Assembly: GCA_017411385.1 (NCBI GenBank)
Contig: JAFQQF010000009.1
Span: 1 to 64,000, forward strand
DNA from: Ruminococcus sp.
GTDB taxonomy: Bacteria; Bacillota; Clostridia; Oscillospirales; Acutalibacteraceae
Reading direction: 5' to 3'
Length of the DNA: 64,000 nt
Made by a program: the position numbers and the translations under genes. Below the pieces are notes generated by a model, which was not told the DNA's origin, did no database searches, and was given only the letters and a program-made list of their open reading frames with translations. Positions 52,089-60,376 of the stretch are shown in pieces (the stretch's first letter is position 1; every line of letters starts with the position of its first letter).

Positions 52089-52129
52089 AGATAACAAATC
52101 GGTTCATAGCCGAAATGTTATCTTTTTTT
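52089..52129 (+). terminator. intrinsic terminator downstream of ldh
   Basis: AGATAACA with inner CGG pairs with CCG and TGTTATCT, followed by seven T. 51961-52088 holds only a repeat fragment (CCCCCCTTGCCTAACGGG) and no gene. Confidence 0.82.
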
Positions 52130-52140
52130 CTGTTGGTTTA

Positions 52141-52311
52141 ATGAAATCGTTGCGCGGCAACGATGAAATCTTCACTTCGTTCAGATGAAATCCAAGGACA
52201 AGTCCTCGGATGAAATCAAATCCGTCTAAATACAACCCTGCGAAGCAGGATTTCATCGCAAACGCGATTTCATCCACCAGAGGTGGATTTCACCCGTCGA
52301 AGACGGATTTG
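52141..52311. repeat. micro-hairpin array H3
   Basis: It has the same plan as H1: four TGAAAT spacers (52142, 52163, 52186 and 52210 approximately), an arm AAATCCGTC (52218-52226), three inverted ATTTCA spacers, and the closing arm GACGGATTT (52302-52310). Stems differ from H1: CGTTGC/GCAACG, CCAAGGAC/GTCCTCGG, CCTGC/GCAGG, CGC/GCG, CCACC/GGTGG. No coding potential is seen from 52130 to 52457. Confidence 0.8.
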
Positions 52312-52372
52312 GCTGCGTGTTCTCCGTTAAGGATAACACGCTAAAACGCAGGGATATTTTTTGTCTTTTGTG

Positions 52373-52401
52373 TTGAAATTATTTTACAATTATGTTAGAA
52401 T
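52373..52401 (+). promoter_or_regulatory. promoter of the S26-type peptidase gene
   Basis: TTGAAA (52373-52378), 17-base spacer, TAGAAT (52396-52401). Confidence 0.75.
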
Positions 52402-52457
52402 ACACATTGCTATAATGATATTTACTATTAGAAATTTGCTGAAAAGGGAGTTTTGTT

Positions 52458-52946
52458 GTGAACGAGTCTTTTTCAACAATAGAAGAAGCAGTTGCCCGCG
52501 AACACTTTGTTATTACTCCGCACGGAGTTAGTATGTGGCCTATGATAAGAAACGGTAAGGATACCGTGCTTATAGAGCCTGTTAACGGCAGACTGAAAAA
52601 ATATGATATACCCCTTTATAAAGATAAAAGGGGCAGATATGTAGTCCACAGAATTATTGAGGTTACCGACACAGGTTATGTTATTTGCGGTGATGGTTTG
52701 TATGAAAAGGAGTATGATATCACCGACGATAATATCTTAGGTGTTGTGGACGGGTTTTACAGAAAAGAGAAATTCATCCCCTGCACAAACAAGGGATATA
52801 TGAGATATGTAAAATTATGGGTAGGAATGATGTTTATGCGTAAGCCCATAATCAAAACGGTCAGAAAATGCAGGCGTGCAAAACAGCTCATCAAGGAGTA
52901 CTTTCTTCGCATTGTAAAAGGCAAAGGCCATTATAACAAAAAGTAA
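52458..52946 (+). CDS. S24/S26-family signal-peptidase-like protein
   Basis: A 162-residue protein with the catalytic Ser motif PHGVSMWPMIRNGKD and the strand YVVHRIIEV with a conserved His in place of the usual first Lys region, then CGDGLYEKEYDI. It resembles small S26 peptidase-like proteins that process leaders. No strong N-terminal membrane helix is seen, so it may be cytosolic or peripheral, and substrate is unknown. GTG start with AAGGGAG upstream. Confidence 0.75.
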   Translation: MNESFSTIEEAVAREHFVITPHGVSMWPMIRNGKDTVLIEPVNGRLKKYDIPLYKDKRGRYVVHRIIEVTDTGYVICGDGLYEKEYDITDDNILGVVDGFYRKEKFIPCTNKGYMRYVKLWVGMMFMRKPIIKTVRKCRRAKQLIKEYFLRIVKGKGHYNKK

Positions 52947-52963
52947 AATATTAATCATTATGA

Positions 52964-52997
52964 AGCAGTCGGCAGAGGTTCTGTCGGCTGCTTTTTT
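52964..52997 (+). terminator. intrinsic terminator
   Basis: AGCAGTCGGCAGA pairs with TCTGTCGGCTGCT (G-U pairs tolerated), followed by a T run. Confidence 0.82.
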
Positions 52998-53118
52998 GTG
53001 CCATATTAGCACGCTAAATTTTATACACGCTGATAACAAAAAAAGACAATCAAGGTTTAATTTGGAAATAAAAGATAAATTCACGCCATAATTACAAGTG
53101 AAAAAAATAGGAATGAAC

Positions 53119-53147
53119 TTGTGCGATTCCATTTATTTTGCTAAAAT
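53119..53147 (+). promoter_or_regulatory. putative promoter of the amylase gene
   Basis: TTGTGC (53119-53124), 17-base spacer, TAAAAT (53142-53147), 40 bases before the start codon. The stretch 52998-53118 has nothing else I recognise. Confidence 0.6.
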
Positions 53148-53186
53148 CATCTTAAGGTTTTGAAATCGTTCAAGGAGGAATTAGCT

Positions 53187-56165
53187 ATGCTTCGTAAAAG
53201 ACTTATCAGCTTAGTAATGGTGTTTTGCTTGATTGCATCGGCTTTTTGCCTGCCTGCAGTTAATGCGGCAGAGCTTGACACAGCAGAGGTTTCTGCTTCT
53301 GCAGAGCTTTCACAGGTTGGTGCAAATTACGGATTGGCAAAAAACATACAGGATGGTAATATTCTGCACTGCTTCAACTGGAAGTACAACGATATTAAGG
53401 CAGAACTTAAGAATATTGCAGAGGCAGGCTTTACCTCGGTTCAGACTTCTCCTGCACAGCCTGCAGGCGGCGGTGAATGGTATTGGCTGTATCAGCCTTA
53501 TGGCTTTTATGTAGGCACAAATTCTCTTGGCTCAAAGGGTGACTTGCAGTCCCTTTGTCAGGAGGCTGACAAATACGGCATCAAGGTTGTGGTTGACGTT
53601 GTTGCCAACCACTTAAACGGCGATACAAACCGCGTTCAGGACGACCTTAAGGATAATCAGTACTGGCACTCCCTCGGCGGTGTAAGCAACTGGGCAGACC
53701 GCTATCAGGTAACACACGGCGAAATCGGTATGCGTGACCTGAATTCTGAGCACAATTATGTTCAGCAGGTTGTTGCTAAATATATCAATGAGCTCAAGGG
53801 CATTGGTGTAGACGGTATCCGTTGGGATGCCGCAAAGCACATCTCACTTCCCTCTGAGGGATGTAACTTCTGGCCTGCAGTTACAAACAACGGACTTTAT
53901 CATTATGGTGAAATCCTTGTTGGTCCTGACGACAGAGGCTCAGGCAACGAAGGTCTTATGAAGGAATATACCAACTATATGACTGTTACAGACAGCTCAT
54001 ACGGTATGACTCTCAGAAACTCTTTTGCAGGCGGCGGTGTGCCTTCCTCAAATGGTAACTGGTCCAACAGAGGAATTGCCGCTGACAAGCTCATCTACTG
54101 GGGTGAAAGCCACGATACATGGTCAAACGGTCAGGATTGGGGCTTCTCCAACGGAATGAGCCAGAATACAATTGACAGAGCTTACGCTGTTGCGGCTTCC
54201 CGTGCAGGCACAAACGCTCTCTACTTCTCACGTCCCGGTACTGCTGACAAGAACGGAATTCGTTCAGGTCAGAAGGGCAGTACTTCCTTCAAGAACAATG
54301 AAATTGCAGCTGTTAACCAGCTCAAGAACGCTTGCACAGGTGAGAAAGATTATTACACAACAGGCAACAACTGTGCAGTTGTTTGCCGTGAAAGCGGTGC
54401 GGTTATCGTTGCAGGTTCAGGCGGCGGCTTCTCTGTAAACGTTCCCAACGGCGGCGGTACAACCAAGCCCGGCACATATAAAGACCTTGTTTCAGGAAGC
54501 ACATGGACAGTTACTTCCTCTAACATTTCAGGTCAGATTGGCTCTTCGGGTATTGCAGTTCTTCTCAACGCAAAGCCTGCAGGACCTTCTGCTACAGTTA
54601 CTCCCGGTTCTCAGAACTATAAGACAGACTCCCTTACACTTACACTTAACTATTCTGATGCAACAAGCGGTCAGTATTCTATTGACGGCGGTTCATATCA
54701 GAGCTTTACAAACGGTCAGAAGATTACCATCGGTGCAGGTCTGAATTACGGCACAAAGACAACTGTTTGTGTTAAGGCTATGTCAAGCACAGGCACATCT
54801 GACGTGGAAACCTACACATACACAAAGACAGACCCCTCTGCAACAGGTATCTACTTTGATAACTCAGGCAAAAACTGGAACACAGTTTATTGCTACATCT
54901 ATAAAGACGGAAACAATGCTCCCAAGGAATGGCCCGGTACACAGATGCAGAAGGAAAACGGAAACATCTGGTTCTTTGAGCCCCCTGCAGGCTTCGACAA
55001 TTGCTTCGTTCTCTTCAACGACGGCAACGGAAATCAGGTTCCCGGTGCAAATGAGTCAGGTCTTCAGTACTCAGGCTCTCCCAAGATTTATAAAAACGAT
55101 TCTTGGGAAGACTTTGCTCCCGTAAATCCTGTTAATCCCACTCAGCCTGTTACCAAGCCCACACAGCCTACACAGCCTACTCAGTCAACAACCGAAGCAA
55201 CAGAAAAGCCCACAGAGAAGCCTGTGCCCGACAATTTTGTTATGCTGGGCGATGTGGACTCAAACACAATCGTAAACATCAAGGATGCAACCATCGTTCA
55301 GAAGGCAATCGCAGGTCTTGCTGTCTTCAATGAAACAGAAAGATTTGTTGCTGATGTTGATATGGACGGCAATGTTACCATTAAGGACGCTACACTTCTG
55401 CAGAAGTATGTTGCTGAAGTGCTTGGAAGCACCCTTATCGGAACAATGGTTTCTATGAAGGGTGAGGTAATAAAGCCTACACAGCCCGACCCCACAGAGC
55501 CTTCGCCTTCTCCTACAGCTCCCACACAGGGCAATGAAAACACAATGGACCTTTCATCCCTTGGCGGTAAGGTTGTTGCAATCAAAAACAACAGCTTCTC
55601 TACTCCTTATGCCTATGTTTGGAAGTCATCCGGCGAAAATGTTATGAGCTGGCCCGGCGAGGCTATGAAAAAGCTCAACTCAGATTATTACTATGCAGTT
55701 GTACCTGAGGGCTGTGACAGAATTATTTTCAGCAACAACGGCTCAAACCAGACAGGCGATTTGAGCATTGACGGCAATTATTTAATCTATAACTGCTCAA
55801 AGGGTCAGTGGGACGGAAAGCTCTCTGATGTTGCAGATGTGACAAAGTTCCCTCTGGGCGGCAACAGCAACAATAACAACAATAATAACAATAACAACAC
55901 AAACGGCAATTATATCTACGTTAAGGATAATGCAAGCTGGGGTAATGTGTATTGCCACTCATGGGGTTCTGACGGCGCAGGCACAAGCTGGCCCGGTACC
56001 CAGATGGAGGCAATAGGCGGCGGATACTTCCGCATTGAGCTGCCCTCAGGTCACACAGGTGTTGTGTTCAATAACGGAAGCGGTGCCCAGACAGGCGACC
56101 TTTCACCTCAGGCAGGCTCCGCTTACAATAACCAGTCTAATAACTGGGAACCCTACAACGGTTGA
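53187..56165 (+). CDS. secreted alpha-amylase GH13 with CBM26-like modules and dockerin
   Basis: A 992-residue secreted enzyme. Order: signal peptide (1-27); GH13 barrel with VDVVANHLNG, VDGIRWDAAKH (nucleophile Asp), YHYGEIL (acid Glu) and WGESHDTW; an Ig-like segment (about 465-550); a CBM26-like module (IYFDNSGKNWNTVYCYIYKD); a Pro/Thr linker; a dockerin of two repeats (GDVDSNTIVNIKDATIVQKA, ADVDMDGNVTIKDATLLQKY); a Pro/Thr linker; a second CBM26-like module; an Asn-rich linker; and a third module to the end. It should digest starch and bind a cohesin scaffold, as in R. bromii amylosomes. AAGGAGG precedes ATG at 53187. Confidence 0.94.
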   Translation: MLRKRLISLVMVFCLIASAFCLPAVNAAELDTAEVSASAELSQVGANYGLAKNIQDGNILHCFNWKYNDIKAELKNIAEAGFTSVQTSPAQPAGGGEWYWLYQPYGFYVGTNSLGSKGDLQSLCQEADKYGIKVVVDVVANHLNGDTNRVQDDLKDNQYWHSLGGVSNWADRYQVTHGEIGMRDLNSEHNYVQQVVAKYINELKGIGVDGIRWDAAKHISLPSEGCNFWPAVTNNGLYHYGEILVGPDDRGSGNEGLMKEYTNYMTVTDSSYGMTLRNSFAGGGVPSSNGNWSNRGIAADKLIYWGESHDTWSNGQDWGFSNGMSQNTIDRAYAVAASRAGTNALYFSRPGTADKNGIRSGQKGSTSFKNNEIAAVNQLKNACTGEKDYYTTGNNCAVVCRESGAVIVAGSGGGFSVNVPNGGGTTKPGTYKDLVSGSTWTVTSSNISGQIGSSGIAVLLNAKPAGPSATVTPGSQNYKTDSLTLTLNYSDATSGQYSIDGGSYQSFTNGQKITIGAGLNYGTKTTVCVKAMSSTGTSDVETYTYTKTDPSATGIYFDNSGKNWNTVYCYIYKDGNNAPKEWPGTQMQKENGNIWFFEPPAGFDNCFVLFNDGNGNQVPGANESGLQYSGSPKIYKNDSWEDFAPVNPVNPTQPVTKPTQPTQPTQSTTEATEKPTEKPVPDNFVMLGDVDSNTIVNIKDATIVQKAIAGLAVFNETERFVADVDMDGNVTIKDATLLQKYVAEVLGSTLIGTMVSMKGEVIKPTQPDPTEPSPSPTAPTQGNENTMDLSSLGGKVVAIKNNSFSTPYAYVWKSSGENVMSWPGEAMKKLNSDYYYAVVPEGCDRIIFSNNGSNQTGDLSIDGNYLIYNCSKGQWDGKLSDVADVTKFPLGGNSNNNNNNNNNNTNGNYIYVKDNASWGNVYCHSWGSDGAGTSWPGTQMEAIGGGYFRIELPSGHTGVVFNNGSGAQTGDLSPQAGSAYNNQSNNWEPYNG

Positions 56166-56200
56166 CGCAATTACACTTTTTATAGTGAATTTCTTCCTAA

Positions 56201-56239
56201 AACAAGCTGACTCATTTTGGGTCAGCTTGTTCTGTTTTT
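56201..56239 (+). terminator. intrinsic terminator of the amylase gene
   Basis: AACAAGCTGAC (56201-56211) pairs with GTCAGCTTGTT (56221-56231), followed by CTGTTTTTG. Confidence 0.9.
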
Positions 56240-56311
56240 GCGTAATTATTGAATTTGAGAATAACAGGGGATATAATAACAACATATTATAAATTTTAAA
56301 GAGATGATAAA

Positions 56312-57190
56312 ATGTTTGAGTTTGTAAAGCTTGGCAAAAACACATATTGTTATACTATGCCTACCAATGTGGGTTTTTATGTGACAGATGAAAATGAGGT
56401 TTACGTAATAGATACAGGGGTTAATGAAAAATCTGCAAAGAGAATACTGGAGGTTTTGGAAAAACATAGCTGGAGTATCAAGGCGATAATTCTGACTCAT
56501 GCTCATACTGACCACGCAGGAGGCTGTAAATATCTTGTTGAGGCTACAGGATGCACAGCTTATGCCACAAGTGCAGAGAGGGTATTTGTGGAGCATCCCG
56601 ATTTGGAGCCGGCGGTTGTATACGGAGCATACCCTTGCAGGGATTTCAGAGGGAAGTTTATGAATACCCCTGCATGTAAAGTGTCCGATATAAAGGAGCT
56701 TAGTCTGCCTGTGGGTTTTGAGCTTATTCGCCTGCCCGGACATTTTGCAGATATGATAGGAGTGAAAACTCCTGATGATGTGTATTTTCTGGCGGATGCT
56801 GTCATAAGCGATAAAACCCTTGAAAGCTGTCCTATGAGCTACATTTTTGATTTGCAGAGTCAATATGAAACCTTGGAAGAAATAAAGAGATATGAGGGGA
56901 AGCTGTGCGTGCCTTCTCACGCTGAGCCTACATGGGAGATAGCCTCTCTTGCAAGCTTTAACAAGGAAAGCCTTGACAAGGTGAACGAAATTATTCTGAG
57001 CTTGCTTGAAAAGCCTGTGAGCGTTGAGGATTTAGTGAGCGAGCTTATGAACCTTTGGGACCTGCCCGAAACTTATATGCAGTATGTGATGACCTCGTCA
57101 GGTGTCAGAGGGCACCTTGTGTATCTTCGCCATAACTCTCTTGTGGAGTATGAGGTTTCAAAAGGCAGAATGTACTGGAAAAAAGTGTAA
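56312..57190 (+). CDS. metallo-beta-lactamase fold hydrolase
   Basis: A 292-residue MBL-fold protein. The zinc site is LTHAHTDHAGG; further ligands are in RLPGHFADMIG, YFLADAVISD and PSHAEPTW. The C-terminal part, about 80 residues, is a winged-helix-like extension often found in this family. It is probably a thioesterase or other hydrolase; the substrate is not clear. AAAGAGATG lies upstream of the ATG. Confidence 0.85.
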   Translation: MFEFVKLGKNTYCYTMPTNVGFYVTDENEVYVIDTGVNEKSAKRILEVLEKHSWSIKAIILTHAHTDHAGGCKYLVEATGCTAYATSAERVFVEHPDLEPAVVYGAYPCRDFRGKFMNTPACKVSDIKELSLPVGFELIRLPGHFADMIGVKTPDDVYFLADAVISDKTLESCPMSYIFDLQSQYETLEEIKRYEGKLCVPSHAEPTWEIASLASFNKESLDKVNEIILSLLEKPVSVEDLVSELMNLWDLPETYMQYVMTSSGVRGHLVYLRHNSLVEYEVSKGRMYWKKV

Positions 57191-57254
57191 TTTTATTGAT
57201 GAAATACTGGACTTTAATAACCCTGTGTGCTATAATATTCGAGCTTTCAAAAAC

Positions 57255-57331
57255 GTGGGTGTAGCTCAGCTGGTTAGAGTACTTGCTTGACATGCAAGGG
57301 GTCGATGGTTCAAGTCCATTCATCCACACCA
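57255..57331 (+). tRNA. tRNA-Val (anticodon GAC)
   Basis: A 77-base cloverleaf with encoded CCA. Acceptor GTGGGTG pairs with CATCCAC (one G-U), anticodon stem-loop CTTGCTTGACATGCAAG with anticodon GAC, T arm ATGGTTCAAGTCCAT. Confidence 0.94.
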
Positions 57332-57334
57332 GGT

Positions 57335-57370
57335 AAAAACCGCTTTTGTCTATGGACAAGGGCGGTTTTT
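57335..57370 (+). terminator. terminator of tRNA-Val(GAC)
   Basis: AAAAACCGC (57335-57343) pairs with GCGGTTTTT (57362-57370), with an inner TGTC/GACA stem. Confidence 0.88.
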
Positions 57371-57378
57371 ACAATTAT

Positions 57379-57470
57379 ATCCGTTCCCTGTGGTCACGGG
57401 TGATATATCTTCGATATGATATCACTCTGCGAGCGATGATATATGCTTTCGGCATATAAATGAAACGGAT
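57379..57470. repeat. micro-hairpin array H4
   Basis: Outer arms ATCCGTT (57379-57385) and AACGGAT (57464-57470) enclose short hairpins, such as TATC-TTC-GATA and ATATGC-TTTC-GGCATAT, separated by TGATAT-type words. Confidence 0.7.
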
Positions 57471-57525
57471 ACATCATTGAAATGCATCGGGTTTTGTGGT
57501 AAAATAAAAAAACGAGGTGATTGCT

Positions 57526-58200
57526 ATGAATTGTCCTAATTGCGGAGGACTTATAAATTTAGAGAAAAGGTATTGCGAGTTTTGTGATACTACCTTTACC
57601 GAGAAGGAGCTTGGACTTGCAACCGAGGATATACATACAAAATCTATTAAGGAAGAGAAACCCTCAGAGCCTGAGAGGGAAAAGACACTAACTGAGCAAA
57701 GGCAAGAGGAGCTTGCAAGGGAAAAGGCAAACCGCAAGACTCAGCCTGCAGATATCTCAGCCCGCGAGATAGCCACAGGTGCGGCGGTGCTGGGTGCGTT
57801 TGGACTTTTCTCGGGAATAAGAAGATTTTTCAGAAATCTGAAAAGAACCGTCTGCTTGATTCTCCTTATTATCCTTGAAATCGGCTTTGCGTTTTTGATG
57901 ATAAGCGGTAAGGTGACAGAGCTTATGCAGGGTGAAACAGAGGGATTCATCGCTGTGAATATCCTGATTATTGCAAATGCTTTGCTTGCAGGACTTATAA
58001 GCCGAATAGGCAGAATACGTGCAGGCACCGCAATTACCGCCATTGTTAATTTTTTTGCAGTTGTGTGGGTGTTTGTGTATCCGCTCATAGCCACAGGCTT
58101 TGAGGGTGCTACTGCTCAGTCGGTTGCCCTTCTTGCGGTAATCGAGATGGCAGTCCTTGCGGTGAGCGTGCTGTTCTCGCACCTTATTTACAGGAGATGA
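57526..58200 (+). CDS. zinc-ribbon membrane protein
   Basis: A 224-residue protein: zinc ribbon MNCPNCGGLINLEKRYCEFC, a charged Glu/Lys/Arg-rich segment (about 25-80), then four membrane helices. Function unknown. GAGGTG precedes ATG at 57526. The next gene starts four bases after the stop, so they form an operon. Confidence 0.78.
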   Translation: MNCPNCGGLINLEKRYCEFCDTTFTEKELGLATEDIHTKSIKEEKPSEPEREKTLTEQRQEELAREKANRKTQPADISAREIATGAAVLGAFGLFSGIRRFFRNLKRTVCLILLIILEIGFAFLMISGKVTELMQGETEGFIAVNILIIANALLAGLISRIGRIRAGTAITAIVNFFAVVWVFVYPLIATGFEGATAQSVALLAVIEMAVLAVSVLFSHLIYRR

Positions 58201-58204
58201 TTTT

Positions 58205-58729
58205 GTGACTGATAATAAAGCAAAGCTGGTAAAAATCCTCAGCATTGTTTCTGCAGGAATTATGCTTTTAGCATTGCTTGTGTTTTTTTGTTGCGTGATT
58301 CTGCAAAAGCCATTGGTAAGACTTTTTATGAAAGGGATTGAAAATGTTAGTGTGTTTTTGTTTCCTTTTGATGCTTTCTGTTCTCTTGCAGGAGGTGTGC
58401 TGTTGTCAATATCTTTGATTTTTGTAGCAGGAAACAAGAAAATCGGTGTATGGGCAGATGTGCTGGTTTTGGCTTTGTCTGCAGTTGTTAAGCCTGTTGC
58501 GGTGTATTTAATCAGCCTTCTGCAAAATTTATTTGTTACAAGAACAGTACTTGCAATGGGCAGCCAAGCAATAGCCTATAATTCAAGCTTGAATACGGCT
58601 GTGTCTGCATTTACCTCTTTTGCATCGCTTGGAGCCGTTATTTTGTATGTGGTTTGCGGAATGAGTATTATTCTGAAGCTTTCTGCAAAACAGAAAGAAA
58701 AAGCGTGCGTGCCTGAGAATTTTGTGTAA
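58205..58729 (+). CDS. small polytopic membrane protein
   Basis: A 174-residue protein with four predicted membrane helices and short loops. No domain is recognised. GTG start with AGGAGATG upstream, in an operon with the preceding zinc-ribbon protein, which it may partner. Confidence 0.7.
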   Translation: MTDNKAKLVKILSIVSAGIMLLALLVFFCCVILQKPLVRLFMKGIENVSVFLFPFDAFCSLAGGVLLSISLIFVAGNKKIGVWADVLVLALSAVVKPVAVYLISLLQNLFVTRTVLAMGSQAIAYNSSLNTAVSAFTSFASLGAVILYVVCGMSIILKLSAKQKEKACVPENFV

Positions 58730-58755
58730 ACGTGGATAATAATTTACTATGTGTT

Positions 58756-58785
58756 ACCCCGACCTGTTATGAGGTTGGGGTTTAC
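58756..58785 (+). terminator. intrinsic terminator
   Basis: ACCCCGACCT (58756-58765) pairs with AGGTTGGGGT (58772-58781), followed by TTACTTG; the T run is weak. Confidence 0.7.
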
Positions 58786-58854
58786 TTGTTAAAATAAACA
58801 AAACCTCAGGGTTACATTTGTAAATAATCTACATTCAAGGGGTGTCGTGTTTTG

Positions 58855-58884
58855 TTGACTTGTGAGTGGTTTGTATGATATAAT
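58855..58884 (+). promoter_or_regulatory. promoter of the purine operon
   Basis: TTGACT (58855-58860), 18-base spacer, TATAAT (58879-58884), 20 bases before the ZTP aptamer. Confidence 0.82.
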
Positions 58885-58903
58885 TACGATGTTGTAATGT
58901 TTT

Positions 58904-59016
58904 CTGTAACTGGCGGATTTAGTGGGTTACCACGTGGGAGCAGAAAACCTGTTAATTGTCGACCGCCTGGGCAGACTTGTAGCATTACTACAGGTCTGCC
59001 CGGTTTTGTTTTTATT
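58904..59016 (+). ncRNA. ZTP (pfl) riboswitch with terminator
   Basis: The conserved parts are present: GTAACTGGCGG (58907-58917), GTGGGTTACCACGTGGGAGC (58922-58941) and CCGCCTGGGCA (58963-58973). The terminator stem GGGCAGACTTGTAG / CTACAGGTCTGCCC (58969-58982 and 58988-59001) shares GGGC with the aptamer 3' end, so ligand binding should prevent termination. ZTP/ZMP accumulates when folate for purine synthesis is short; the gene that follows is purE. Confidence 0.95.
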
Positions 59017-59045
59017 CACTATTTTTTGTGAACGGAGGTAATATT

Positions 59046-59540
59046 ATGAAAAAAGTTGCAGTTGTAATGGGTAGCGATTCAGACCTTCCTGTTGTTAGAA
59101 AAGCAACCGACATTCTCGCTCAGTTCGGCGTGCCCTTTGAGGTGAGAGTTCTCTCTGCACACAGAACACCCCTTGAGGCTTCGGAGTTTGCACGCTCTGC
59201 CCGCGATAATGGCTTTGGGGTTATTATCTGTGCTGCAGGTATGGCGGCTCACCTTGCAGGTGCTTTTGCGGCAAACTGCTCACTTCCAATTATCGGAATC
59301 CCTGTTAAATCAAAGTATCTTGACGGTGTTGATGCACTTCTCTCAACTGTTCAGATGCCTACAGGTATGCCTGTGGCAACAGTTGCTATTGACGGAGCTG
59401 CCAACGCCGCCTTGTTGTCTATTCAGATGCTTGCGATTTCTGACGATGAGCTCAGAGTTAAGTACGATGAGTACAGAGCACAGGCAACACAGAAGGTACT
59501 TGAAAAGGACCGCGCTGTTCAGAGCGAGTTTGGTCTTTGA
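59046..59540 (+). CDS. purE: N5-carboxyaminoimidazole ribonucleotide mutase
   Basis: A 164-residue PurE: VVMGSDSDLPVVRKATDILA, VLSAHRTPLEASEFA and CAAGMAAHLAGAFAANCSLP (in part), the family signatures. It moves the carboxyl group to make CAIR in purine synthesis. First gene of the ZTP-controlled operon. CGGAGG precedes ATG at 59046. Confidence 0.96.
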   Translation: MKKVAVVMGSDSDLPVVRKATDILAQFGVPFEVRVLSAHRTPLEASEFARSARDNGFGVIICAAGMAAHLAGAFAANCSLPIIGIPVKSKYLDGVDALLSTVQMPTGMPVATVAIDGAANAALLSIQMLAISDDELRVKYDEYRAQATQKVLEKDRAVQSEFGL

Positions 59541-59587
59541 TATAAATCAGTTTATTCAATTTACATTTTATTTAAGGAGTTTTTATT

Positions 59588-60268
59588 ATGAAAGAACTTG
59601 TTTACAGAGGTAAGACTAAAGACGTATTCGCACTTGAAAATGGCAACTATGAGCTTAAGTTCAAGGACGATTGCACAGGAAAAGACGGTGTGTTTGACCC
59701 CGGTGAGAACTCGGTAGGTCTTACAATTGACGGCGTTGGCAAGGTTAACCTTGAAATGTCCGTGTACTTCTTTGAGCTTTGCAAGGCTGCAGGTATCAAG
59801 ACTCACTATGTATCCGCTGATATGGATGCAGTTACAATGGAGGTTCTTCCTGCAAAGCCCTTCGGTAAGGGCCTTGAGGTTATCTGCCGTAAGAAGGCAG
59901 TAGGTTCCTTCCTCAGACGTTACAGCGACTACGTTGAAGAGGGTGCAGACCTTCCCAACTATGTTGAGATGACCTTCAAGAACGATGCAAAGGGCGACCC
60001 TCTTGTAACAGCTGACGGTCTTGAGGTTCTGGGCGTTATGAATGCTGCACAGTACAAAGCTGTTAAGGAAATGACTCAGAAGATTACAGACATCGTAGAC
60101 GATGAGATGCAGAAGCGCGGTATGAACCTTTACGACATCAAGTTCGAGTTCGGTTATGTTGGCGATGAGGTATTCCTCATTGACGAAATCGCATCAGGTA
60201 ATATGAGAGTATACAAGAACGGTGAGTACATCGACCCCATGACTCTCTCAAAGCTTTTCTTTGAATAA
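59588..60268 (+). CDS. purC: SAICAR synthetase
   Basis: A 226-residue PurC that joins aspartate to CAIR using [24 protein letters not shown]-like ([20 protein letters not shown]) and [15 protein letters not shown]. Second gene of the operon. AAGGAG precedes ATG. Confidence 0.95.
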   Translation: MKELVYRGKTKDVFALENGNYELKFKDDCTGKDGVFDPGENSVGLTIDGVGKVNLEMSVYFFELCKAAGIKTHYVSADMDAVTMEVLPAKPFGKGLEVICRKKAVGSFLRRYSDYVEEGADLPNYVEMTFKNDAKGDPLVTADGLEVLGVMNAAQYKAVKEMTQKITDIVDDEMQKRGMNLYDIKFEFGYVGDEVFLIDEIASGNMRVYKNGEYIDPMTLSKLFFE

Positions 60269-60284
60269 TCAATAATTTTCGAAG

Positions 60285-60311
60285 CAGCTCCCTTTTTACT
60301 GAAGGGAGCTG
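60285..60311 (+). repeat. short hairpin between purC and purF
   Basis: CAGCTCCCTT (60285-60294) pairs with AAGGGAGCTG (60302-60311) with a TTTACTG loop. It resembles the short repeat form at 50808. It has no T run, so it is unlikely to stop transcription fully. Confidence 0.7.
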
Positions 60312-60376
60312 TCGGAGTACTATATAAGAATTGTTTTTTTAGTAAATTTCACAGCGTAATCTCGGAGGTGCTCAGA

